Positions 51,625 to 60,882 of a stretch of 64,000 bases of DNA are shown here, in pieces. The position numbers and the translations under genes are program-made. Position 1 is the first letter of the stretch; every line of letters begins with the position of its first letter. This stretch comes from QHXQ01 sp045807745 (lineage in GTDB: Bacteria > Acidobacteriota > Blastocatellia > Pyrinomonadales > Pyrinomonadaceae): contig JBJMGT010000023.1 of assembly GCA_045807745.1 (NCBI GenBank), positions 62,001-126,000 of the forward strand. The letters run 5' to 3'. Below the pieces are notes generated by a model, which was not told where the DNA came from, searched no databases, and saw nothing but the letters and a program-made list of their open reading frames with translations.

Positions 51625-52533
51625 ATGCGCCTCTGGCTCTCCAGAAACAGTGAAGTGCCGCTGCGCGAGCAGTTGACGACGCAGATCAAACTCGGCATCG
51701 TCAGCCATGATCTGCGCCCGGGCGAGCGGCTGCCTTCGACGCGCGAACTGGCGCGGCGCTATCAGATTCACGCCAACACGGTCAGCGCGGCTTATCGCGA
51801 GTTGGAGGAGCGCGGCTGGCTTGAGTTTCGGCGCGGCAGCGGTGTCTATGTGCGCGCGCTCGACCGCGAGCGCCCGCTCGACGCGCAACTCGAATTAGAT
51901 CAACTCATCTCCGTCTTCCTGCAACGCGCGCGCGCGGCCGGTTTCGCGCTCGGCGAAATCCAGACGCGCATCAAACACTGGCTCAAGCTGCAACCACCCG
52001 ATCATTTTCTCGTCCTCGAAGCTGACGAAGAGTTGCGCGCCATACTTGTCGCGGAGATCGCGGCTGCCACCGGCTTCGCGGTGCGCGGGCTGAGCTTTGA
52101 AGATTGCGCGCGCGACGGCCTCCCGACGGGCGCGGCGGCCGTGGCGCTCTACAGTCAGTCGGAGCGCGTGCGTGCGCTCTTGCCGCCGGACACAAGTTGT
52201 CTGTTCCTGCGCTCGCGCTCGATTCCCGACGCGCTCAAGGGCCAACAACGACCCGCACGGGACGCGCTCATCGCCGTTGTCTCGCGCTGGCCAGAGTTTT
52301 TACGTTGGGCGCGCACGATGCTCGTCTCGGTCGGCATCGAACCCTCCGCGCTTACCTTGCGCGACGCGCGCACGCGCGGCTGGCAACGTAGTTTGCGCGC
52401 CAGCGCCTTCGTCATCACCGACGCGCTTACCGCACAGCAACTGCCCGCCGGCCCACAGGTGCGCGTCTTCCAACTCATCGCCGACGATTCACTTGCCGAG
52501 CTACGCGGCTTCGTCGAAAAATTTCTAACTTAG
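51625..52533 (+). CDS. GntR-family transcriptional regulator (YtrA-like N-terminus)
   Basis: A 302-residue regulator. The winged helix is at residues 1-75: VPLREQLTTQIKLGIVSHDL, RPGERLPSTRELARRYQIHA and NTVSAAYRELEERGWLEFRR. The remaining 220 residues are larger than the short YtrA C-terminus and have the periplasmic-binding-like/LacI-type alternation (HFLVLEADEELRAILVAEIA, LPPDTSCLFLRSRSIPDALK), with no aminotransferase Lys motif of MocR proteins. Effector unknown. No ribosome site precedes the ATG because the hairpin repeat abuts it; translation may be leaderless or start elsewhere. Confidence 0.87.
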   Translation: MRLWLSRNSEVPLREQLTTQIKLGIVSHDLRPGERLPSTRELARRYQIHANTVSAAYRELEERGWLEFRRGSGVYVRALDRERPLDAQLELDQLISVFLQRARAAGFALGEIQTRIKHWLKLQPPDHFLVLEADEELRAILVAEIAAATGFAVRGLSFEDCARDGLPTGAAAVALYSQSERVRALLPPDTSCLFLRSRSIPDALKGQQRPARDALIAVVSRWPEFLRWARTMLVSVGIEPSALTLRDARTRGWQRSLRASAFVITDALTAQQLPAGPQVRVFQLIADDSLAELRGFVEKFLT

Positions 52534-52537
52534 GGCT

Positions 52538-52669
52538 GGGAGCGCGGGCATCCTGCCCGCCAAGCGTGCATCTGCACGCTCAACGGATTCATTTCCATTC
52601 ATGCTTGAGCGCAGTGCCTCTTTTGTTCGCGCTGGCGCGCTCATGGCGGGCCGAGATGCCCGCGCTCCC
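52538..52669. repeat. 132-bp palindromic repeat element
   Basis: Outer arms GGGAGCGCGGGCATC (52538-52552) and GATGCCCGCGCTCCC (52655-52669) are perfectly complementary. An inner GCGTGCA-TC-TGCACGC hairpin follows the left arm. No coding frame. It resembles dispersed GC-rich palindromes of soil-bacterial genomes and separates the GntR gene from the acyltransferase gene. Confidence 0.65.
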
Positions 52670-52751
52670 GGCATTACGTCTCTATGTCTCCCTGCGAACT
52701 GACACAAACACACTAGCCTAGCGCCGTGCGCTTCGACTATATTTCCGCCTG

Positions 52752-54140
52752 ATGGTTAGACGCATCATTGTTGGGATACTGCGTTTGGCGCTGCGCGTCT
52801 TCTTTCGCCGCATCGAAGTGGCGGGCCTAGAGCGCGTGCCGCGCGAGGGCGCAGTCATCTTCGTCGTCAATCATCCGAACGGGCTGGTCGATCCGGTCTT
52901 CATCCTCTGCCACGCGCCGCGCCGCGTCTCCTTTTTAGCCAAAGAGCCGATCATGCGTATGCCCGTCATCGGCGCGCTCGCACGCTCGCTCGACGCCCTG
53001 CCCGTCTATCGCCAACAAGACACCGGCTCTGACCCGGCGCGCAACCGCGAGACCTTCGCGCGTTGCCGTGCACTCTTAAAGCGCGGCGGCACGATTGCCA
53101 TCTGCCCCGAAGGCGTCTCGCACAATGAGCCGAGTTTGCGTCCGCTCAAGACGGGCATGGCGCGCATCGCGCTCGGTGTACTCGGCGAAGACCCGACGCT
53201 CGATCTGAAGATCGTGCCCGCTGGTCTCTACTACACCGCGAAGTCGGCCTTTCGCAGCGCCGCGCTCCTCTATTTCGGTGAACCGCTCAAGGTTGAGCCG
53301 GTGGCGATAGAAGCTGACGGCGAGCCATCGCGCGATGACGTGCGCGCGCTCTCCGACCGCGTCGCCGAAGCGCTGCGCGACGTGACCTTGAACGCCGAGC
53401 ACGATCAGGCGCTCGCGACGATCAGCCGTGCCGAAAAAATCTTCTCGGCCGAAGATGCGGATGAAGAGGGCGCTGATGAGAGTCTCGCACGTGAATTCGA
53501 TCTTCGTCGCCGCTTCGTCGCCGGCTACGCCTACTTCTTTCAGCACGCGCCCGCGCGGCTCGCGGCGCTCGAAGCGCGCATACGCCGCTATGAAGAAGAG
53601 TTGCGCGAAGCAGGCGTCGACTTGGAAGACCTGTCCGCGCCAAGTGTGCCGGTCGGCAATGTCGCGCGTTATCTATGCATGCGCGTGCTGCCTGCGCTCT
53701 TGCTCGCACCGCTCGCGCTCGTCGGGGTGGTCATACATTATCCGGCTTATAAACTCGCGCACTGGCTGGGGCTGAAACTCGCAGGCGATCAAGAGGACGT
53801 GTTCGCGACCTTCAAGATCACGGCGGCGCTCTTGTTCTTTCCGCTGACGTGGGCCGCGGTCGCGCTCATCTTTCTCTGGTTGACGAGTTGGCCCTTCGCC
53901 GTGCTCGCGCTCGTCGCCGCGCCGCTGTCCGGGTTCGTCGCGCTCCGTTTCTTTGAGGGACTAGATCGCTTCGTCGGCGGCGCGCGCGCCTTGCTCTTCT
54001 TCTTCATGCGCCGCCGCTTCTTCCAACGTCTGCTCGTCGAGCGGCGCAGCTTGCGCGACGAGATCATCGCGCTCGGCGAAGAGGCGGCCCGCGCCGGTGC
54101 GCCGGTTGTGCCGGCCGACCCGACGCAGTCCGCGTCCTGA
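52752..54140 (+). CDS. PlsC-type 1-acyl-glycerol-phosphate acyltransferase family protein
   Basis: A 462-residue membrane protein. The acyltransferase motif I is FVVNHPNGLVDPVFILCHAP (H-x5-D variant seen in the NHPN subgroup), motif II is SLDALPVYRQQDTGSDPARN, and motif III is IAICPEGVSHNEPSLRPLKT. A central charged region (about 215-300) is followed by three membrane helices at about 316-340, 358-382 and 384-402. It transfers an acyl chain to a lysophospholipid or related acceptor at the inner membrane. The length is about twice that of plain PlsC because of the membrane extension. Confidence 0.9.
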   Translation: MVRRIIVGILRLALRVFFRRIEVAGLERVPREGAVIFVVNHPNGLVDPVFILCHAPRRVSFLAKEPIMRMPVIGALARSLDALPVYRQQDTGSDPARNRETFARCRALLKRGGTIAICPEGVSHNEPSLRPLKTGMARIALGVLGEDPTLDLKIVPAGLYYTAKSAFRSAALLYFGEPLKVEPVAIEADGEPSRDDVRALSDRVAEALRDVTLNAEHDQALATISRAEKIFSAEDADEEGADESLAREFDLRRRFVAGYAYFFQHAPARLAALEARIRRYEEELREAGVDLEDLSAPSVPVGNVARYLCMRVLPALLLAPLALVGVVIHYPAYKLAHWLGLKLAGDQEDVFATFKITAALLFFPLTWAAVALIFLWLTSWPFAVLALVAAPLSGFVALRFFEGLDRFVGGARALLFFFMRRRFFQRLLVERRSLRDEIIALGEEAARAGAPVVPADPTQSAS

Positions 54141-54225
54141 CATCCGGCTCCGCGCGCAATAACCCGGCCCCGCGCGCGTTCATTTAGCCGAAGTCATAAC
54201 GAGCCTTTATCAGCACGGAGTATTT

Positions 54226-57201
54226 ATGAGCGATAACGATCTTCCGCCTGACCGCAGCCAGAACGGCTACTTGGCCGCCAAGTTAGCGCGCCTCGAACAC
54301 ATGCTCGAAGAGCAGGGGTACATGCTCGCGGAGCAAGCGGCGCGGCTGCGCGGCGTCGAACAGAGACTCGGCATTGAACAGACCACAGCAACCGCACGCC
54401 CATTCGGGCAAGGGCGCGCGCCGGCCGACAAAGAACCAAGCAGCGAGCCGCGCGCATCAGCACCGCCGCATCCCTCCGTGACAGACGAAACGACGGAACA
54501 GTTGACGCATGCGACCACGCCGCCGTCCATCACCGCCGAGACTGACGAACAACGCTCACCAGTCGGCAGCGTAACGGCCGCACACGAGCCAACGGCGCGC
54601 GCAGCTTCGACGACACCGGACTGGCGCGCGGATGCAACTCAATCGGCGCAACCGCCACACGCCGCGCCCGGCGCACACGCTGCGAGTGCGCCGCCGCCTG
54701 CGGCGGCGGCCGTCACGAAGGCTTGGGGCGAGCTGGAAGCGCTCATCGGCGGGCGCTGGTTCAACTGGCTCGGCATCATCGCCGTCATCGTCGGCACGTC
54801 CTTCTTTCTCAAGTACGCGTTCGACCGCCAATGGATCGGCCCGACGGGGCGCGTCCTGCTGGGCTGCGTCGCCGGCTGCGCCTTCCTCGCGCTCGCTGAG
54901 CGGCTGCGGCTGCGCGGCTATCAGGCTTACGCGTATGTGCTCTCCGGCGGCGGCATAGTGATCCTGTACTTGTCCGTCTATGCCTCGTTCGGTTTTTATC
55001 GCTTGGTCGACCAGCCCATCGCCTTCGCGCTGATGGCGCTCGTCACCGCGACGGCCGTCATCCTTGCCGCGCGGTACGACGCTTACGCTATCGCTGTGCT
55101 CGGTCTGGTCGGCGGCTTCATGACGCCAAAACTGCTCGCGACCAACGTGGACAACGAGGTCGGTCTCTTTGGCTACGTTGCGCTCCTAAACGCGGGCGTG
55201 CTTGCGCTCGCTTACTTCAAACGCTGGCGCAGTCTGAACTATCTCGCGTTCGCCGCGACGTGGATCATGTTCGCCGGCTGGTGGTTTGAGTTTTACAAAC
55301 CGCAGAAGCTCTGGCTGACGCTCTTCTTTCTCACGCTCTTCTTCGTCATGTTCGCCGCGCTCGCCATTATCCACAACGTCTTGAAGCAGCGCCCGGCGCG
55401 CTGGTTCGACGTGTCGCTCGTGCTGATGAATGCGACGCTCTATTTCGCGACGAGCTATCTCTTACTTGAAGACTACCGCCCGCAGGTCGCCAACGCCTTC
55501 GCGCCGCAAGGGCCGCACGCGCTGCTACTCTCGGTCTTCTTCGGTCTGCTCTATTTCATCGCGCGCCAGAAACATCACGCCGACAAGTTTCTCACCTACA
55601 CATACGTCGCACTGGCCGTCACCTTCCTGACGATGGCGATAGCGATCCAGACGGATCAACAATGGGTCACTATCGGCTGGGCGGTCGAGGCGTTGATGCT
55701 GACGTGGGTGGGCTTGCGTGCCGAAGAAGACGCGCCGCGCTTTGCCGCGCTGCCGGTGTTCGCCGTCGCAGTCATGCACTGGTTTCTGGTGGACATGCAG
55801 GCGTTCGGCTATCAACTGCTCGATCAACCCGACGCAGTCTTTCACCCGCTATTGAACAAGCGCGCCATCTCGTGCGCCGTACTCGTCGCAGTGTGTGCCG
55901 GCATCGTCCATCTCTATCGCCGCTACGCCGAGCGCGTACAGGATGACGACCGCGACATATTGACGATGCTCTTCATCCTCGTCGGCAACGCGCTCGCGCT
56001 CACGCTCCTGACGCTTGACCTGAGCGACTACTTCCGCCAAGCAATGACGCAGGCGCACGGCGCGAGTGAAAGCACGGACGCGCTGGCGAACACGCACGTG
56101 TTCGCGCTGACCGCGCTGTGGACGTTGTACGCAACGCTGGCGCTTGCCATCGGTTTGCTGCGACGACTGCAAGCCTTGCGCTTCGCCGCGCTCGCCGTAC
56201 TCGGCTTCGTCGTCGGCAAACTCTTGACCGTTGACGCGTTCTACTACAGCGCGCCGTGGCACGCGCCCATCGGCAATCTGACCTTCATCAGCTTTGCCCT
56301 CGTCGTGCTCGCGCTCGCTTACTCGGTGCGCGCTTACACGCGGGCTGAGCATGTCGAAGAGAGCGAGCGCACCGTCGCCCTTGCGGCGCTGATTGTGGGC
56401 GCGAACATTGTGGCGCTGATCGGCCTGAGCCTAGAGGCGATGGGCTGCTTCAATCGCGCGAAGGCGCTGGCGTGGGCGCTGCCCGATGCATGGCACGAGG
56501 CCGCGCGCGTCGAGAACAACAAACAACTCGTCCTCTCCGTCATCTGGACGATTTATGCGAGCGTCGCCTTCGTCTTGGGTCTCCGCCGCATGCGCGTCGC
56601 CGTGCGCTACGGTGCGCTCATCTTGCTCGCCCTCGCGGGCGCGAAAATCCTCTTTGTGGACGCGAGTTACTACAACGCGACGTGGCACGCGCCGCTCTTT
56701 AATCAAACTGCCGCCGCGTTCACGCTCTTCATCCTCGCGCTCTGGCTCATCGCGCATCTCTACGCGCGCGCGGGCGACCATTTGGCCGCCGAAGCCTCAC
56801 GCATCGTGCCCTTCGTCACCGTCATCGGCAACGTGTTCGCGCTTGCGGGCTTGAGTCTTGAGACAAGCGGCTACTTTGCGACGCAACGGCGCACAGGGCT
56901 GATCGCGGCCGGCGAGATACGCGACCTGCGGCTCGCGCAGCAACTCTCGCTCTCGGTGTTGTGGGCGCTCTACGGCGGCGCGCTGCTGGTGTTCGGGCTT
57001 GTGCGCCGCAACCGCGTGCTGCGTCTGATGGCGCTCTTGCTGTTGGGCTTGACGACGGCGAAGGTCTTCTTTGTCGATCTGTCCTCGCTCGACAAGGTCT
57101 ATCGCATCATCTCCTTCATCGTGCTCGGCGCGATCCTGCTCGCCGTCTCGTTCCTCTATCAACAGCGCCACGAGCGCGCGGCCAAGGCGGAAGGCAGTTG
57201 A
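54226..57201 (+). CDS. DUF2339 large multi-pass membrane protein
   Basis: A 991-residue protein. The N-terminal helix is a coiled coil (KLARLEHMLEEQGYMLAEQA, about 15-45); a Pro/Thr/Ala-rich spacer (about 45-165) and then WGELEALIGGRWFNWLGIIA begin about 25 membrane helices. Internal repeats such as GAKILFVDASYYNATWHAPL, GKLLTVDAFYYSAPWHAPIG and TTAKVFFVDLSSLDKVYRII show the typical DUF2339 duplicated units. Function unknown; the family is common in Acidobacteria and Proteobacteria. It is followed after 1 bp by the SRPBCC gene (TGAGATG), suggesting co-translation. Confidence 0.93.
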   Translation: MSDNDLPPDRSQNGYLAAKLARLEHMLEEQGYMLAEQAARLRGVEQRLGIEQTTATARPFGQGRAPADKEPSSEPRASAPPHPSVTDETTEQLTHATTPPSITAETDEQRSPVGSVTAAHEPTARAASTTPDWRADATQSAQPPHAAPGAHAASAPPPAAAAVTKAWGELEALIGGRWFNWLGIIAVIVGTSFFLKYAFDRQWIGPTGRVLLGCVAGCAFLALAERLRLRGYQAYAYVLSGGGIVILYLSVYASFGFYRLVDQPIAFALMALVTATAVILAARYDAYAIAVLGLVGGFMTPKLLATNVDNEVGLFGYVALLNAGVLALAYFKRWRSLNYLAFAATWIMFAGWWFEFYKPQKLWLTLFFLTLFFVMFAALAIIHNVLKQRPARWFDVSLVLMNATLYFATSYLLLEDYRPQVANAFAPQGPHALLLSVFFGLLYFIARQKHHADKFLTYTYVALAVTFLTMAIAIQTDQQWVTIGWAVEALMLTWVGLRAEEDAPRFAALPVFAVAVMHWFLVDMQAFGYQLLDQPDAVFHPLLNKRAISCAVLVAVCAGIVHLYRRYAERVQDDDRDILTMLFILVGNALALTLLTLDLSDYFRQAMTQAHGASESTDALANTHVFALTALWTLYATLALAIGLLRRLQALRFAALAVLGFVVGKLLTVDAFYYSAPWHAPIGNLTFISFALVVLALAYSVRAYTRAEHVEESERTVALAALIVGANIVALIGLSLEAMGCFNRAKALAWALPDAWHEAARVENNKQLVLSVIWTIYASVAFVLGLRRMRVAVRYGALILLALAGAKILFVDASYYNATWHAPLFNQTAAAFTLFILALWLIAHLYARAGDHLAAEASRIVPFVTVIGNVFALAGLSLETSGYFATQRRTGLIAAGEIRDLRLAQQLSLSVLWALYGGALLVFGLVRRNRVLRLMALLLLGLTTAKVFFVDLSSLDKVYRIISFIVLGAILLAVSFLYQQRHERAAKAEGS

Positions 57202-57202
57202 G

Positions 57203-57748
57203 ATGGCCATCTCCGATTATCACTTCGTCTCGCACTGGCGGGTCGAGGGCACGTGTCAGGAAGTGGCGGACGTGATCGGCGACGTGGAATCGTTGCCGCG
57301 TTGGTGGCCGTCTGTGTATTTGGATGTGCAGGTGGTCGAGCCGGGCGGCGAGCACGGCGTGGGCAAGGTGGTCAGCCTGTACACGAAGGGGTGGCTACCG
57401 TACACGCTGCGCTGGCAGTTCCGCGTGGCGGAGTCGCGCTACCCCTACGGCTCGACCATTCAGGCGTTAGGCGATCTGGACGGGCGCGGCGTCTGGACGT
57501 TCAAGCAGGACGGCCGGTTCGTAGACATCACCTACGACTGGCGCATCCGCGCGCGCAAGCCGCTCATCAACGCGCTCTCATTTCTGCTCAAACCGCTCTT
57601 TGCCTTCAATCATCAATGGGCCATGGCGCGCGGCGCAGAGAGTCTCAAACTCGAACTCCTACGCCGCCGCGCCCGCACCGACGCCGAACGCGCCAGCATC
57701 TCACCGCCCCCGCCGCCGACTTGGCCGCACAATAGTCGGCACGACTGA
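57203..57748 (+). CDS. SRPBCC/polyketide cyclase-like protein
   Basis: A 181-residue protein starting at ATG 57203, one base after the DUF2339 stop. SDYHFVSHWRVEGTCQEVAD, VESLPRWWPSVYLDVQVVEP and GKVVSLYTKGWLPYTLRWQF fit the Bet v1-like ligand-binding fold; YDWRIRARKPLINALSFLLK and FAFNHQWAMARGAESLKLEL form the C-terminal helix. It probably binds a hydrophobic ligand in the cytoplasm. The Pro-rich tail (ISPPPPPTW) is not part of the fold. Confidence 0.88.
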   Translation: MAISDYHFVSHWRVEGTCQEVADVIGDVESLPRWWPSVYLDVQVVEPGGEHGVGKVVSLYTKGWLPYTLRWQFRVAESRYPYGSTIQALGDLDGRGVWTFKQDGRFVDITYDWRIRARKPLINALSFLLKPLFAFNHQWAMARGAESLKLELLRRRARTDAERASISPPPPPTWPHNSRHD

Positions 57749-57760
57749 CGCTGAGATTCT

Positions 57761-58444
57761 TCAATGCGCTTTGATTGATGGTGGTGTCGCTCCGGCTGGT
57801 ACGATATAAAGCTCGACCGTCAAAACTTTACCAGCTTCGCCCACGCTAATCACGATGCGACCCGGATCGATACCGCGCCTGTTCACCAAATAACTTTGTG
57901 CTCGTGCTGCACGCCTGTGCGCTGCCTGCTTTGTATCGCGGCGACCGGGCCAAGCCACGATATAACCTTGCGCGCCGGGAGCGGCGTTCAACTCATCGAC
58001 AAACAGATCGAGCTGCTTATGTTCGGCCGTAGGGGTGAGTTTGCCGTAACGGCCAAAGCGTTGACTGGCCGGTGGCGGGTCGCCGAAGACAAAACATGAA
58101 GCTGAACTCGTGCAGCTTGGATTAAGTCCATAGACGTTAACAACCGCCCCCCATTGAAAGCCGCCTTCTTTACGCTTGTTTACCTTAACCGCAATTGTGG
58201 GCGTGTCTTGACCGCTGATGATCACGCCCGTTGAAGTCTTCCAGTTGTAAGTCAATTTTGCATTTGGGTCGCCACCGCTGACGTTGACAGTAAACATGAC
58301 CGGCTCGCCTTCTCGGGTCAAGCCAGATGGGCAGTCAACCGTGATAGTTGGGCAAACATCCGTAGCCGGCGTTGGCTGTTGGCTTTGTGTCGTGATGCAG
58401 AGCATGAGGTTAGCGAGTAGGATTCGTGCCAGTGCGTGAGGCAT
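57761..58444 (-). CDS. exported PKD-like protein with OmpA-like C-terminus
   Basis: A 227-residue protein with a signal peptide (ILLANLMLCITTQSQQ). A PKD-like Ig fold (about 30-125: ITVDCPSGLTREGEPVMFTV, LTYNWKTSTGVIISGQDTPT) is followed by a region resembling OmpA-type peptidoglycan-binding units (HKQLDLFVDELNAAPGAQGY, RRAARAQSYLVNRRGIDPGR, IVISVGEAGKVLTVELYIVP). The usual LxGHTD and NxxLSxxRA residues are only partly kept, so binding is uncertain. Cys in DVCP, DCPS, PSCTS and SCFV are probably oxidised. GGAGGT precedes the ATG. Confidence 0.72.
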   Translation of the reverse strand: MPHALARILLANLMLCITTQSQQPTPATDVCPTITVDCPSGLTREGEPVMFTVNVSGGDPNAKLTYNWKTSTGVIISGQDTPTIAVKVNKRKEGGFQWGAVVNVYGLNPSCTSSASCFVFGDPPPASQRFGRYGKLTPTAEHKQLDLFVDELNAAPGAQGYIVAWPGRRDTKQAAHRRAARAQSYLVNRRGIDPGRIVISVGEAGKVLTVELYIVPAGATPPSIKAH

Positions 58445-58470
58445 AAGACCTCCTGAAAACTAAGTCGCGA

Positions 58471-58809
58471 TTATTGCTCAACCTCTGCCAGTCGCGCGAG
58501 TTCGGCGTCGAGGCGACGAGTGAGCATGAGGGCGAGCATTTTGTAGTCGCCCATGAAAGACCAGAGCGGGTGTTGGAAGGTGGCGGGGCGGTTGTGCTCA
58601 ACGAAGAAGTGGCCCGTCCACGCTGCGCCGTAGCCGACGACGAGCGCGAGCGGCAGCCACGCCCACTTGTGCGTGGCGATGAGCGCAACGATTAAGACGA
58701 GGCTGGCGATTGTGCCGGCGGCGTGGAGCGTGCGCGTCGCGGGGCGGCTGTGTTCGGCGAGGTAGTAGGGCCAGAAATCTTGGAAGGATTGGAAGTCGTG
58801 CGTTGCCAT
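58471..58809 (-). CDS. DUF962/Mpo1-like membrane protein
   Basis: About 112 residues from ATG 58809 (GAGGAG 11 nt upstream; GTG 58821, overlapping the preceding stop, is an alternative). FQDFWPYYLAEHSRPATRTL, HAAGTIASLVLIVALIATHK and WTGHFFVEHNRPATFQHPLW match the Mpo1 family of membrane Fe(II) alpha-dioxygenases of 2-hydroxy fatty acids, with conserved His in YLAEHS, LHAAG, GHFF and EHNRP. Three to four membrane segments. Coupled to the aldo/keto reductase gene upstream. Confidence 0.88.
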   Translation of the reverse strand: MATHDFQSFQDFWPYYLAEHSRPATRTLHAAGTIASLVLIVALIATHKWAWLPLALVVGYGAAWTGHFFVEHNRPATFQHPLWSFMGDYKMLALMLTRRLDAELARLAEVEQ

Positions 58810-58817
58810 AAAGAGCG

Positions 58818-59945
58818 TCACTCCTCATCGGAGGCGAACAGTCGTTCGTAGTCTTCGGCGCGGGCCGGTTCGACGCGGGCGAGGCGCAGGTTCTCTTCGA
58901 CGTGCGTGGGTTGGCTCATGCCGACGAGCGCGGTGGTGATGCTCGGCGTGGAGCGCGTGAACTGGATGGCGGTCATGGCGTCGGTGGCGAGACCGCCGAG
59001 CGGTTCGCGAATGGTCTCAGGCAGATCATGCGCTACCTTGCCTTGCAGCATGGACGCGCTCGCCATGACCGTCACGCCAAGAGCGCGCGCCGCTTCGAGC
59101 AGCGAGACGGGCGCGCCCTGATAAGTTTGATTCGCCTGCACCAACGCTTCGGGCATGCCGAGGTTAAAGGGCAACTGCACGAAGCGGAAATGATGCTCTG
59201 CGCCGCCGGCCTCGTGCGCCAACTCGACCATGCGTTCGAGCGAATGATAACCACGCGACTTGGGCGCGACGCGGAAGCCGTTCCACGTCGCCACGCCGTA
59301 CAGCTTGATCGCGCCGGCCGCGACGCTCTGCTCCAACTGCGCAAACGCTGCGCGCAGACGGCGCTCGAACTCCTCGCGCGGGAGCACCTGCGCTTGCGTC
59401 TCCGGGTTGTGGATGTAGTAAACGTCAATCGTCTCAACGCCCATGTTGCGCCGCGACTGCTCGATCTGATGCGCGAGATATTTGGGCGTCATGCAGTGGC
59501 TGCCGGCCACTATGTCCTTGAAGTCCGCGACGCCCGTGCGCACGAACGTCTCTTCGACGTAAGCCTGCACGCCTTCGGCCCCGCGCGGCGGTGCGCCATC
59601 GAACGGCAGATAGCCGCCCTTCGTGCAGAGCACGATCTCATCGCGCGCAGACGTGCCGCCCGCCAACAACTGTTTGAGCGCCGCGCCGATTGAGCGCTCG
59701 CTGCGTTGGAAACGATAGTTCGCGGCCGTATCGACAACGTTTGCGCCGAGTTCGACGGCGCGCACTATCGCCTCGGCGTAGCTCCGGTCGGTCGCCTCGT
59801 CGGGCGACCCCAGATATGTGCCGATGCCGATGGACGAGAGCCACAACTGTTGTTCATAACGGAAATGATTCTCGGCCGTCTCGGTCTGCAAGCGCGCACG
59901 ATAACGCGCCGTGCCTTCCGTCGTGGCGTAGCCCGCGATGGTCAT
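58818..59945 (-). CDS. aldo/keto reductase
   Basis: A 375-residue reductase. VVDTAANYRFQRSERSIGAA carries the D-x3-Y pair, IVLCTKGGYLPFDG the Lys. The His position appears in IDVYYIHNPETQAQVL. KLYGVATWNGFRVAPKSRGY and TVMASASMLQGK are in place. The last third departs from the classical NADPH-binding GTxKxxR loop (SITTALVGMSQPTHVEENLR), typical of the PA1127/YdhF-like group. GGAAGC lies before the ATG. The upstream spacer is the GTGCTGA period-7 repeat. Confidence 0.9.
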   Translation of the reverse strand: MTIAGYATTEGTARYRARLQTETAENHFRYEQQLWLSSIGIGTYLGSPDEATDRSYAEAIVRAVELGANVVDTAANYRFQRSERSIGAALKQLLAGGTSARDEIVLCTKGGYLPFDGAPPRGAEGVQAYVEETFVRTGVADFKDIVAGSHCMTPKYLAHQIEQSRRNMGVETIDVYYIHNPETQAQVLPREEFERRLRAAFAQLEQSVAAGAIKLYGVATWNGFRVAPKSRGYHSLERMVELAHEAGGAEHHFRFVQLPFNLGMPEALVQANQTYQGAPVSLLEAARALGVTVMASASMLQGKVAHDLPETIREPLGGLATDAMTAIQFTRSTPSITTALVGMSQPTHVEENLRLARVEPARAEDYERLFASDEE

Positions 59946-59964
59946 AAGGAAGCTCCTAGAAGAA

Positions 59965-60026
59965 GTGCTGAGTGCTGAGTCCTGAGTGCTGAGTAAAGGC
60001 GGGTCTTAACTCAGCACTCAACACTT
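59965..60026. repeat. period-7 inverted repeat (GTGCTGA units)
   Basis: Left arm GTGCTGA GTGCTGA GTCCTGA GTGCTGA GT (59965-59994), right arm ACTCAGCACTCAACACTT (60009-60026). It folds into a hairpin between two minus-strand genes, immediately after the stop of the upstream dienelactone hydrolase gene, and could terminate it. Confidence 0.75.
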
Positions 60027-60027
60027 G

Positions 60028-60882
60028 TTATTTATCGAGTCGTGCTTTGAAGAACTTGAGCACGCGTTGCCAAGCGTCGGCCGCAGCCGCTGCGTTGTAA
60101 GCCGTGGGGCGTGTGTCGTTGAAGAAGCCATGCCCGGCGTCGGGGTAGATTTTCGCGTCCACTGATTTACCGGCCTTCGTCAACGCATCGATCCACGCTT
60201 GCACCTGTTCGGGCGGGATGCCGGTGTCTTTCCCGCCGAACGATGCGAGCAGCGGACAGGAGACTTGCGGCACAAGATCGATGGGCGTGCGCCCGTAGAA
60301 GATAACCGCGCCCGCGAGGTCTGTCGTGTGCGTGGCGATCTGATAAGAGAAGCCGCCGCCCATGCAGAAGCCGATGGAGGCGAGGCGCGGCTTCACGCCC
60401 TTGTCGGCCTTCAGAAAATCAAGTCCCGCCTGCATGTCCTTGATCGCCGCATCGGTCGGAATGCTGCCCGCCGCTTTGCGCAGTGCCTGCATGTCCGAGG
60501 CATCCTTGGGCGGTGCGGCCGTAGCGCGCACGAAAAAGTTGGGCGCGAGCGCGACGTAGCCTTCATGGGCGATGCGGTCGGCGATTGATTTGATGTGATC
60601 GTTTAAGCCAAAGACTTCGTGGATGACGAGCACGGCGGGCGCACTCTTCTTCTTCACAGGGCGCGCGAGATAGGCCGGGATCGTTAGGTCGCCGCTCTTA
60701 TATTCTGTCATCGTGCCGAGCGCGGGCGCTGCGGATGCTGGCGAAGTTGTTGTCTGCGGCTTGTTCTCTTGCGCACTCAGTTGCGTCGCTGCGGCTAGAC
60801 CAGCGCCGCCGAGCGCGGTCGCCTGCGTGATAAATCTGCGGCGGGACACGCGCGTTGCGTCTTCGTGTCTGTCGTGCTTCAT
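60028..60882 (-). CDS. dienelactone hydrolase family protein with Tat signal
   Basis: A 284-residue alpha/beta hydrolase. Tat signal VSRRRFITQATALGGAGLAA, then TMTEYKSGDLTIPAYLARPV. Catalytic triad: nucleophile Cys in SIGFCMGGGFSYQ, Asp in SFGGKDTGIP and His in YPDAGHGFFND. The Cys nucleophile is the dienelactone hydrolase type. Export in folded form to the periplasm is consistent with several exported forms of this family. GGAGAGAGC before the ATG. Physiological substrate unknown. Confidence 0.93.
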   Translation of the reverse strand: MKHDRHEDATRVSRRRFITQATALGGAGLAAATQLSAQENKPQTTTSPASAAPALGTMTEYKSGDLTIPAYLARPVKKKSAPAVLVIHEVFGLNDHIKSIADRIAHEGYVALAPNFFVRATAAPPKDASDMQALRKAAGSIPTDAAIKDMQAGLDFLKADKGVKPRLASIGFCMGGGFSYQIATHTTDLAGAVIFYGRTPIDLVPQVSCPLLASFGGKDTGIPPEQVQAWIDALTKAGKSVDAKIYPDAGHGFFNDTRPTAYNAAAAADAWQRVLKFFKARLDK

